Under the pieces are notes generated by a model. It did no database searches and was not told the origin of the DNA. It saw only the letters and a list, made by a program, of their open reading frames with translations. A stretch of 64,000 nucleotides of DNA from Ignavibacteriales bacterium (GTDB lineage Bacteria; Bacteroidota; Ignavibacteria; Ignavibacteriales; Melioribacteraceae). The first letter of the stretch is position 1. Every line of letters begins with the position of its first letter. Shown piece by piece: positions 42,531 to 50,358 of this stretch. A program made the position numbers and the translations under genes. Where the stretch lies: NCBI GenBank assembly GCA_020061355.1, contig JAGUYK010000006.1, positions 434,001-498,000 on the forward strand. The letters run 5' to 3'.

Positions 42531-45391
42531 TGTTCGAAAAAACATCATCAACTTTAGATAAATCCATTATCAAGAATTTTGACGATTCCTGGCTGGGAGA
42601 ATTAAAACAAAATATAAAAGGTAGTGTTAGGTGGGATACAGTGACATTACAGCTATACAGTACAGCTGCTTGTTTTTACGAAATCACTCCGCTGGCCGTT
42701 GTTATACCGGAAGATTTGGATGATATTATAACGACGGTAAATTTATGTGCAAAATATAAAATTCCGATTTTACCTCGTGGTGCCGGTTCTAGTTTATCAG
42801 GTAACGCTGTGGGCAAAGCAGTTATCCTGGATCTCACTCACAACTTTAAAGAAATAAAACATGTAAATGATAATAAAGTTAAATGTGATGTTGGGGTTGT
42901 ACTTAATTCTTTACAGGACGAATTGAAAAAGAAGAATAAAAAGTTTGGACCGGACCCCAGCAGTGGTAATGTTTGTGTTATTGGAGGTATGCTGGGAAAT
43001 AACAGTGGCGGGCCGCATACGATAAAACATGGAAGCATGTTTAACCATGTTGAAGAAGTTAATGTCATTCTATCGAATGGCAAGATTATTAATGCCCGCA
43101 ACATTCCGATTAATGAGATCCAGAACTTAGATTCCTTTCATAAACATTATTATAAAAATGTAAAACTACTTCTTGAAAAATATAAAACGGTTATTTCTTC
43201 AAGTAAACCACGCGCTACAAAAAATGCTTCCGGTTATCAAGTGTGGGATGTTTTGACTGAAACAAATTTGAATATGGCTTCGCTTATGGTTGGTAGTGAA
43301 GGGACTCTGGGGGTCTTTACTGATGCTGTTCTTAGAATTATTCCAATTGTAAAATATCGCGGGATAATTTCTCTCTATTTTGATGACATTGAAAAAATGG
43401 GAACAGCTGTCAAATATTTGCGTGAACTTGGCGCTTCGGCTATTGAGTTTGTTGACCAGTCGTTCATAGAGCTTGCAGTCAGCTACCGACCGGAGTTAAA
43501 AAAATTTCTGCCTGAGAATGTAAAGTATTTATTATATGTAGAATATGAAGATAATGATATAAATAAAGTTGACGAACTCTTGATCGAGACTAAAAAAGTA
43601 ATATCAGAAGAAAAAAAACTTGCAGAAGTCGGTTTATATTCAACCGATGAAGAGGAGATTGCAAATATTTTTAAAGTAAGAAAAGCAGCTACGGTAATAC
43701 TTAATAAAATTCAAGGTAAAGAGAAACCGGTTCCATTTGTAGAAGATGCTGCTATACATCCTGATGTTTTTTCTGAATTCCTTGTTGATCTTTCTTCACT
43801 CTTAAAGAATTATTCCTTTAAATATGCAGTTTTTGGACATGCCGGCGATGGTAATTTACATCTGCGTCCCATACTTAATTTCAAGAACGAAAAATCTTTC
43901 CGCGAAGCTCAAGATTTGATGCAAAAATTTGTTGATCTTGTCATTAAATATAAAGGAACTCTTTCAGGAGAACATGGTGATGGCAGGTTGAGAACACCAT
44001 TCATTGAAAAAAGTTTTAAAGCATTAATGCCGCTATTCAAAGAGATAAAAAATCTTTTCGATCCGATTGATATTATGAATCCTGAAATAAAGGTTACAAA
44101 CAAAAAGTACGGATGGAATGAAAATTTAAGATACACACCTGATTATTGTTTTATACCAACCAATTCAAAGCTGGACACTGAAAGTTGGAGAATTGAAATT
44201 GAAAAATGCCATGGTTGTGGTACGTGCCGGGAATATTGCCCGGTATTTGTAGCGACAGGTAAAGAAGAGGCAACTGCAAGAGCTAAAGCCAATATTTTAA
44301 GGGGAATTATCTCTGGAAAAATATCACAATCGGAAATCGATTCCCATCAATTCTACCAGATTATGGATTATTGTTTAAACTGCGGTCAGTGCCTAACTGA
44401 TTGTCCGACTAATGTAAATATTCCGGGTATGGCGGTTCTTGCAAAAGAAAAATTACATGAAAAACGTCCCTTTAAAATAAATGAAATTATTCTGCAAAGA
44501 GGGAAATTGGTGAGCAGCTTGGCATCCTTATTTTCATTTATAAGCAATAAGTTTCTTTCTATTTCGATGGTTAGAAAAATGATGCATTTATCTGTCGGTA
44601 TACATTACAATAGAAAATTTCCAAAATTCTCCAGACTAACAAAACCTAAGCAACAAGACGAATACAAGAAAAAAATTGTTTTATGGACAGGATGCGCTGC
44701 GCAATTCAACGACCCGGAAGGGGAGTTGCAAAGTAGTTTAGAATTATTTAATAAGCTCGGTTATGAAATCATTTTACCGGAATGGAAATGTTGTAATGTA
44801 GCGAAGTTATCTTATGGAAATATTGAAGACTCTATTAAGGATATAGAATTCAATATAAAAACATTATTACCCTATGTAGATCAGAACATTCCAATTGTAT
44901 TCACGGCTGCATCATGCGGTTATGCTTTCATGCATGAGTATTCCACTTTCTTTGGGAATAAAATTGGAGTTAAGAAGATTGCAGATGCCAGCTACGATAT
45001 ACATGATTTCCTGGGTAACACTTTCTTAAATGGTAATTACTCTGGTTTTTTTGAACCAATAGAAAAGAAAGTAGTATATCATGCACCATGTCATCTTAAA
45101 ACTCAGAATAATAAGTTCGGGCCAAATGATTTAATGAAATTAATTCCAGGACTACAATTGTTGAAAACAAACGATAGTTGCTGTGGCATTGCCGGAACTT
45201 TTGGAATGAAAAAAGAAAATTTTGATTTATCAATGGAGATTGGTTCAAAATTATTTGAAGAAATAAATAATGCAGAAGCGGATTTGGTTTTGTCTGGGTG
45301 CGGAACGTGCCAAATACAGATTAATCAGGGAACCGGATTAGAAGTTATTCACCCAATTTCATTGCTGAATCAGGCATATCAGCCAAAGTAA
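42530..45391 (+). CDS. Fused FAD-linked oxidase / 4Fe-4S / CCG-domain oxidoreductase (GlcD-GlcF type)
   Basis: This 953-residue protein joins a PCMH FAD-binding domain (LPRGAGSSLSGNAVG, ~83; GGMLGNNSGGPHTIKHG, ~148), an FAD-oxidase C domain (VFGHAGDGNLHLRP, GEHGDGRLRTPF), two 4Fe-4S clusters (CHGCGTCREYCP ~560; CLNCGQCLTDCP ~615) and two CCG domains (CCNVAK ~754; CCGIAG ~883). The family oxidises 2-hydroxy acids such as D-lactate, glycolate or D-2-hydroxyglutarate and passes electrons to the respiratory chain. Being coupled to the inositol importer, it may oxidise a hydroxy acid arising in this pathway; the substrate is not evident. Confidence 0.85.
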   Translation: MFEKTSSTLDKSIIKNFDDSWLGELKQNIKGSVRWDTVTLQLYSTAACFYEITPLAVVIPEDLDDIITTVNLCAKYKIPILPRGAGSSLSGNAVGKAVILDLTHNFKEIKHVNDNKVKCDVGVVLNSLQDELKKKNKKFGPDPSSGNVCVIGGMLGNNSGGPHTIKHGSMFNHVEEVNVILSNGKIINARNIPINEIQNLDSFHKHYYKNVKLLLEKYKTVISSSKPRATKNASGYQVWDVLTETNLNMASLMVGSEGTLGVFTDAVLRIIPIVKYRGIISLYFDDIEKMGTAVKYLRELGASAIEFVDQSFIELAVSYRPELKKFLPENVKYLLYVEYEDNDINKVDELLIETKKVISEEKKLAEVGLYSTDEEEIANIFKVRKAATVILNKIQGKEKPVPFVEDAAIHPDVFSEFLVDLSSLLKNYSFKYAVFGHAGDGNLHLRPILNFKNEKSFREAQDLMQKFVDLVIKYKGTLSGEHGDGRLRTPFIEKSFKALMPLFKEIKNLFDPIDIMNPEIKVTNKKYGWNENLRYTPDYCFIPTNSKLDTESWRIEIEKCHGCGTCREYCPVFVATGKEEATARAKANILRGIISGKISQSEIDSHQFYQIMDYCLNCGQCLTDCPTNVNIPGMAVLAKEKLHEKRPFKINEIILQRGKLVSSLASLFSFISNKFLSISMVRKMMHLSVGIHYNRKFPKFSRLTKPKQQDEYKKKIVLWTGCAAQFNDPEGELQSSLELFNKLGYEIILPEWKCCNVAKLSYGNIEDSIKDIEFNIKTLLPYVDQNIPIVFTAASCGYAFMHEYSTFFGNKIGVKKIADASYDIHDFLGNTFLNGNYSGFFEPIEKKVVYHAPCHLKTQNNKFGPNDLMKLIPGLQLLKTNDSCCGIAGTFGMKKENFDLSMEIGSKLFEEINNAEADLVLSGCGTCQIQINQGTGLEVIHPISLLNQAYQPK

Positions 45392-45560
45392 TGATGAATC
45401 TATAAGCTGGCCAATTTTATAAGTGAATTAAGGTTGAACAGGGATTATATTTTTAGAATAAATTTCAAATATTACTTAAAAAAGCCTTTTTTATATAAAT
45501 AACATCAGCACTCAAGATCGATTCTTCTTGATACTGATAAATTTACTATTTATTATAGTA

Positions 45561-45584
45561 TAGACAAATAGACAAATAGACAAG
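45561..45584 (+). promoter_or_regulatory. Three 8-bp direct repeats upstream of the second dehydrogenase gene
   Basis: TAGACAAA, TAGACAAA, TAGACAAG in tandem, preceded by AGTA. The bases TATAGACA resemble half of the regulator's operator (TTGTCTATA on the other strand). The repeats lie about 50 bases before the start codon. They may be regulator half-sites or a simple-sequence expansion. Confidence 0.35.
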
Positions 45585-45633
45585 TAAGATATTTCAATTA
45601 TGTCTTTTTGCCGTTTCATTAATTGGAGGAAAA

Positions 45634-46677
45634 ATGGAAACAATGAACGCACTCACCTACAAAGATATTGGAAAAATTACTTATGAAAAAAGACCACTTC
45701 CTAAAATTTCCCACCCTAGCGATGTAATATTAAAGGTTGCTGCTTGTGGTATTTGTGGAACCGATGTAAAAATATTAGAAGGTAAACACGTCGTTGGAGA
45801 AGATATTGCTCTTGGCCATGAGTTTGGAGGTGTTATAACTGAGATAGGAAATGGGGTTACAACTCTAAAAATTGGTGATCGTGTTTCAGTTGATAATAGT
45901 CTACGATGCGGACTATGCGAATACTGCAGAACAGGTAACAGCCCACAATGTCATTGGTTAAAAGACAAATCGATAGGAATATTTCAGAATGGTGGATATG
46001 CAGAATTTTGTGTATTACCGGAGAATGCATGTTTCAAAATACCAGATGCAATGGATGACATAACTGCAACTCAAGTTGAAACACTCGGGACTGTTCTTAA
46101 TGGAATGAATGCTGTTCAAATGCAGTGTTGGGACACGGTGGTTGTATTAGGCTTTGGTCCTATCGGATATCTTTTTTCAGCCTTAGCAAAAAATGTTGCA
46201 GCTTATACAATGTGTACGGAAATTGATCCATTTAGAATAGGTGTTGCTAAAGAATTAGGTGTTCCGGTTTTCAATCCCAATGAAGTCGATATTGAAAAAG
46301 AAGTAATGAAATTTACAGATGGCAAAGGTGCTGATGTTGTAATTGATGCTGTCGGCACTCAACTTGAAAATGCTCTAAAGTACGTAACTCCTGGTGGAAA
46401 AGTTCTTGCATTCGGAATGGATAGTAGTGTAAAAGCCACAATTGTACCAAACACAATTACAAGAAAAGCGATAAAATTAATTGGTACTTACATTGGGCAA
46501 AACACAATGTTACCAGCTATTAAAATTTTGATGTCCGGTAAAATTAATATGAAACCGTTCTTCACAGAAGTGATTCCATTAAAGGATGGTTTAAGTGCTT
46601 TTAATAAACTAGGGCTTGATCTAAAATCACAAAAGCATATTCCAAAGCAAGCTATGAAAATCGTTATGAAGCCATAA
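45634..46677 (+). CDS. Zinc-dependent polyol/threonine-type dehydrogenase
   Basis: Protein of 347 residues of the medium-chain dehydrogenase family: catalytic-zinc CGICGTDVKI (~37) and GHEFGG (~63), structural zinc CGLCEYCRTGNSPQC, NAD(P) site VVLGFGPIGYLFS. It resembles sorbitol/threonine-type enzymes and is distinct from IolM (shorter, no N-terminal extension). It starts a second transcription unit with an organophosphate transporter and a sugar kinase. I infer oxidation of an inositol, inositol phosphate or related polyol, but the substrate cannot be read from sequence. Confidence 0.8.
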   Translation: METMNALTYKDIGKITYEKRPLPKISHPSDVILKVAACGICGTDVKILEGKHVVGEDIALGHEFGGVITEIGNGVTTLKIGDRVSVDNSLRCGLCEYCRTGNSPQCHWLKDKSIGIFQNGGYAEFCVLPENACFKIPDAMDDITATQVETLGTVLNGMNAVQMQCWDTVVVLGFGPIGYLFSALAKNVAAYTMCTEIDPFRIGVAKELGVPVFNPNEVDIEKEVMKFTDGKGADVVIDAVGTQLENALKYVTPGGKVLAFGMDSSVKATIVPNTITRKAIKLIGTYIGQNTMLPAIKILMSGKINMKPFFTEVIPLKDGLSAFNKLGLDLKSQKHIPKQAMKIVMKP

Positions 46678-46723
46678 ATATAGATATCAAAATTCTTCAT
46701 TTCAGAACTCTATTGGTAACTAA

Positions 46724-48076
46724 ATGAAAGGAATACTTAACTTTTTTACTGCCGGTAAACCGGCACCTTTGATCGAGGATAATAGTAAGATCGATGCTTT
46801 GTATAAAAAGTATCGGTGGCGAGTTATGTTGGCAATAACAGTAGGATATGGATTGGCATATCCCCTTAGACTCGCATTATCTGCAATGAAAAAAGACTTG
46901 ATTGATGGTGGAATATTTTCTGCTGCTGAATTAGGCTCTATTGGGTCGGCCCTTCTCTATTCATATGCTTTCGGAAAATTCTTCAATGGTATTTTAGCCG
47001 ATCATGCCAATGTAAAAAGGTTTTTTACTCTAGGAGTATTGCTCTCCGCTGCAGTTAATATACTAATAATCGGTACCACTACACTGTGGGTATGGATAAT
47101 CTTATGGGGAATGAATGGATGGTTCCAGGGATTCGGCGCCCCAACCGGTGCGGTTACTCTTGCAAATTGGTTTAGTAATAAGGAAAGAGGACGGTTGTAC
47201 GGTATTTGGAGTACCGGCCATGCGATAGGAGAGGGTTTAACTTTTATTGTTTCTGCAACCATTGTTTCATTCTTCGGCTGGCAGGCAGGTTTTTGGGGTC
47301 CCGGTGTATTTGGAATCCTTGTTGCATTTGGAATTTATTATTTCCTACAAGATAAACCCCAGACTTTAGGTCTCCCCCCTGTTGCTCAGTGGAAAAACGA
47401 TACCTCTTCAAAAGCAAGTGATGACAATGAAGAATTGTCTTCTACAAAAAAATCACAGATGAAAATTTTTAAAAATCCGGCTATCTGGGTTCTAGGGTTA
47501 TCGAGTGCTTTGATGTACGTTACCAGGTATGCAATCAATAGCTGGGGTTTTTTATATCTGCAGGAAGATAAAGGATATTCATTAGTTGAAGCCGGTGGTC
47601 TGTTGGGATTAAACACTTTTGCCGGATTAGCAGGCTGTGTTGCCTATGGATATATTTCGGATAAACTTTTTAATGCAAGGCGCCCCCCGGTTACATTAAT
47701 TTTTGGATTGATCGAAGTTTTTTCATTAATCGTAATTTTCTTCACGCCCGATGGGTATCATACGATTATCACCTCTGCATTCTTACTTTATGGATTTACA
47801 CTAAGCGGTCTTCTTGCAACCCTGGGCGGTTTGTTCGCAATCGATATTGCTCCCAGGAAAGCTGCTGGAGCCGCAATGGGATTTATAGGAATATTCAGTT
47901 ACATAGGTGCTGGAATTCAAGATCAAATTAGCGGTATTCTTATTGAAAACGGTACAACTATTATTGACGGGGTCCGCCATTATGATTTTAGCAATGCAAT
48001 TGCTTTTTGGCTTGGAGGATCTGTACTATCAATGTTATTAGCACTCTCACTTTGGAATGTAAAGGTGAGAAATTAA
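46724..48076 (+). CDS. OPA-family organophosphate:phosphate antiporter (GlpT/UhpT type)
   Basis: Protein of 450 residues with about twelve membrane segments and organophosphate antiporter features: YPLRLALSAMKKDLIDGG after TM1, YAFGKFFNGILADH, MNGWFQGFGAPTGAVTLANWFS (in parts NGWFQGFGAPTG), RGRLYGIWSTGHAIGEG and a central cytosolic loop (~220-245). Relatives import glycerol-3-phosphate, hexose phosphates or phosphoglycerates in exchange for phosphate. Near a phytase, an exported phosphatase and inositol genes, I infer uptake of an inositol phosphate. Confidence 0.8.
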   Translation: MKGILNFFTAGKPAPLIEDNSKIDALYKKYRWRVMLAITVGYGLAYPLRLALSAMKKDLIDGGIFSAAELGSIGSALLYSYAFGKFFNGILADHANVKRFFTLGVLLSAAVNILIIGTTTLWVWIILWGMNGWFQGFGAPTGAVTLANWFSNKERGRLYGIWSTGHAIGEGLTFIVSATIVSFFGWQAGFWGPGVFGILVAFGIYYFLQDKPQTLGLPPVAQWKNDTSSKASDDNEELSSTKKSQMKIFKNPAIWVLGLSSALMYVTRYAINSWGFLYLQEDKGYSLVEAGGLLGLNTFAGLAGCVAYGYISDKLFNARRPPVTLIFGLIEVFSLIVIFFTPDGYHTIITSAFLLYGFTLSGLLATLGGLFAIDIAPRKAAGAAMGFIGIFSYIGAGIQDQISGILIENGTTIIDGVRHYDFSNAIAFWLGGSVLSMLLALSLWNVKVRN

Positions 48077-48088
48077 CCGGAGAATTTA

Positions 48089-48994
48089 ATGAACAAAAAA
48101 GAGTTATACGATATTGTAATTTTTGGTAATTACACAAAAGATACAATCATTACAACTTCGGGTACCAGATATCTTGATGGAGGCGGCTTCAATTATGGAG
48201 CTCACGCAGCGAGAATGCTGGGATTAAACGTTGCGGCTGTTACTCGATTGAATAAGGAAGATATGAGGGTTGTTCAAAAACTTCAAAGTATTGGAATTGA
48301 TGTGTATCCATTCTTTACCCCGTCATCAACACATATGGTTCTTGATTATCCAACATCGGATCCTGATGATAGAATTTTAAGAAGTCCGGCATCTGCAGGT
48401 TCATTTACTCCCGATCAGTTTTACGATCTGGAAGCTAAAGCATTTTTAATTAACGGATCTATTAGGGGTGAAATACCATTAGATGTTGTTGAATACCTCC
48501 GGAAAAAAGATTCAATTCTTGTCGCCGACCTTCAAGGATTTATAAGAGTTGTTGAACCTGATTTTACTCTTATTCATGCCCCGTGGCCTGAAAAAGAAAA
48601 ATATCTTTCAATGATCGATGTTCTTAAAACAGATGCTGTTGAAGCAGAATCTTTAACCGGTGAAAAAGATATTAATAAGGCTGCAGAATTGATTTCTCGA
48701 TTAGGTCCTAAGGAGATTGTCTTAACTCACAGAGACGGCATCCTAGTACTTGCAAATGGGGAATTTCATGAAGCTAGATTTCATAATAAAAGTTTAATTG
48801 GCCGGAGTGGAAGAGGTGACACTTGTATTGCTTCTTATATGGCTAAGAGACTTTCCGAACCACCCGAGGTAGCAATTATTTGGTCTGCTGCTGTTACAAG
48901 TTTGAAAATGGAAAAAGAGGGACCATTTTTAAGAAGTGTTCCTGAAGTTGAAGCTTTTATTCAATTGGAATATAACAGGGGATTAGAATTTTAG
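48089..48994 (+). CDS. PfkB-family carbohydrate kinase
   Basis: Protein of 301 residues with a PfkB fold. The N-terminal substrate region is IVIFGNYTKDTII..YLDGGGFNYGAHAARMLGL. The C-terminal ATP/anion-hole motif reads GRSGRGDTCIAS (usual DTxGAGD), with the catalytic Asp kept in GRGDT. It lies 12 bases after the transporter gene. PfkB members include ribokinases and archaeal and plant myo-inositol 3-kinases; in this locus an inositol or inositol-derived sugar is the natural candidate. This is inference. Confidence 0.75.
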   Translation: MNKKELYDIVIFGNYTKDTIITTSGTRYLDGGGFNYGAHAARMLGLNVAAVTRLNKEDMRVVQKLQSIGIDVYPFFTPSSTHMVLDYPTSDPDDRILRSPASAGSFTPDQFYDLEAKAFLINGSIRGEIPLDVVEYLRKKDSILVADLQGFIRVVEPDFTLIHAPWPEKEKYLSMIDVLKTDAVEAESLTGEKDINKAAELISRLGPKEIVLTHRDGILVLANGEFHEARFHNKSLIGRSGRGDTCIASYMAKRLSEPPEVAIIWSAAVTSLKMEKEGPFLRSVPEVEAFIQLEYNRGLEF

Positions 48995-49035
48995 TTTAAG
49001 ATCAGCGACGTTTTAAAATTGAATTAGGAGGTAGT

Positions 49036-50016
49036 ATGAAAGTAAATAAAATCTATTCTTTGTTACTTAGCATTTTAATTGTTCTGTTTGTCATACATAA
49101 TCCATCTTTACTTAATGCTCAAAGTGAAAATGTTGTTCCTAAGGATGCTAAAGCTTTGACTGAACTTGGAAACAATTTTACTTTTATGATAGCCAGCGAT
49201 TTAGGTCGGAACGGTTATTATGATCAAAAACCGATTGCGGAAATGATGGGTGAGGTTACGGTAATTGCGAAACCCAAATTTGTAGCAGCTGTAGGAGATA
49301 TACATCATTTTATGGGAGTACGCTCAGTTCAAGATCCATTGTGGTTAACAAATTTTGAATGGATTTATAAGCATCCGTCATTGATGATTCCCTGGTATCC
49401 CGTACTTGGAAATCACGAATACGAAGGAAGTACTCAGGCCGTTCTTGATTATAAAGACATTAGCAGAAGATGGGAAATGTATTCACGATATTATGCAAAA
49501 ACATTAACGGTTTCTAATAAAGTAGAGGTATTAATACTATTTATTGATACAACACCATTAATAGATAAATACCGTGTTGATTCAAGATATTTTGATGCTG
49601 GAAAGCAGTCTATGGATCAACAGCTGGCATGGATCGATTCAACTCTTAGAGTTTCAAATGCTAAATGGAAAATTGTTTTGGGACATCATCCTATTTACTC
49701 GGGAACAACGAAATCCGAGTCAGAACGTGAAGATCTTCAAAAGAGACTCAAACCAATATTAGATAGATACAATATTGATATTACGGTTGCCGGTCATATC
49801 CATAATTTTCAACATATCAAAGTACCAGGTTCAAATGTAGATTATTTTGTGAATAGTTCAGCATCACTAGCACGGGAAGTAATCTATTATGAAAGTAAAC
49901 TATTTGGCAGCCCGGAGTCTGGTTTCACACTTTGTACAATTAAGGATTCAGAATTGATTATCACATTTGTAAATAAAGAAGGGGGAATCATCTATCAGTA
50001 TGTGAGAAGGAAATAG
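49036..50016 (+). CDS. Exported metallophosphatase (calcineurin-like, purple-acid-phosphatase-like)
   Basis: Protein of 326 residues with a signal peptide (IYSLLLSILIVLFVIHNPSLLNAQ) and a calcineurin-type metallophosphatase domain: ASDLGRN (Asp), AAVGDIHHF (Asp), VLGNHEYEG (Asn-His), VLGHHP (His), VAGHIHNFQH (His-x-His). The overall layout, with DPLW...E..Y and PWYPVLGNHE, follows ACP5-type acid phosphatases. The GDxxY tyrosine that binds ferric iron in true purple phosphatases is replaced by His. Expected in the periplasm, it could remove phosphates from partly dephosphorylated phytate. Confidence 0.8.
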   Translation: MKVNKIYSLLLSILIVLFVIHNPSLLNAQSENVVPKDAKALTELGNNFTFMIASDLGRNGYYDQKPIAEMMGEVTVIAKPKFVAAVGDIHHFMGVRSVQDPLWLTNFEWIYKHPSLMIPWYPVLGNHEYEGSTQAVLDYKDISRRWEMYSRYYAKTLTVSNKVEVLILFIDTTPLIDKYRVDSRYFDAGKQSMDQQLAWIDSTLRVSNAKWKIVLGHHPIYSGTTKSESEREDLQKRLKPILDRYNIDITVAGHIHNFQHIKVPGSNVDYFVNSSASLAREVIYYESKLFGSPESGFTLCTIKDSELIITFVNKEGGIIYQYVRRK

Positions 50017-50130
50017 AGGAATGAAGCTTGTTGAGGATGAAAAATTTTCACAAAAAGTTTTCTTGAAAATTACAAATTCGGGTGAAACCGTAATTTGGGA
50101 TATTTTTTGAGATAAAGATTACTCGGGCAA

Positions 50131-50248
50131 TTATGTTCCTAGGCATACACAAATTCTCAACAAATAAATAAAACTGAAACTTGTATGAGAAAATTAATTT
50201 AGAAATCAAAAAATATTCTGGTAGTTATGTCCATATGCATACTCAAAT
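50131..50248 (+). promoter_or_regulatory. Two operator-like repeats upstream of the TonB receptor gene
   Basis: TTATGTTCCTAGGCATACAC (50131-50150) and TTATGTCCATATGCATACTC (50225-50244) are both followed by AAAT and share most positions. Each has TATG...CATA symmetry. The TATGTTCC element also flanks the palindrome before iolG, suggesting common control of the receptor/phytase genes and the inositol operon. The region 50017-50358 contains no gene. Confidence 0.45.
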
Positions 50249-50358
50249 ACTATATAAATAAATGTTTATCAAACTATTTAATGTACTGGAGTACAAGGAG
50301 GTGGAAAAGTCTAAGCTCGACCAATTATTAATTAATTTAATTAATTATCAAACAGGAG

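Noticed and set aside
45561-45584. The TAGACAAA tandem as a CRISPR-like or larger repeat array
   Set aside because: Only three 8-base units with no spacers; at most a regulatory or simple-sequence repeat. No CRISPR array is visible anywhere in the window.
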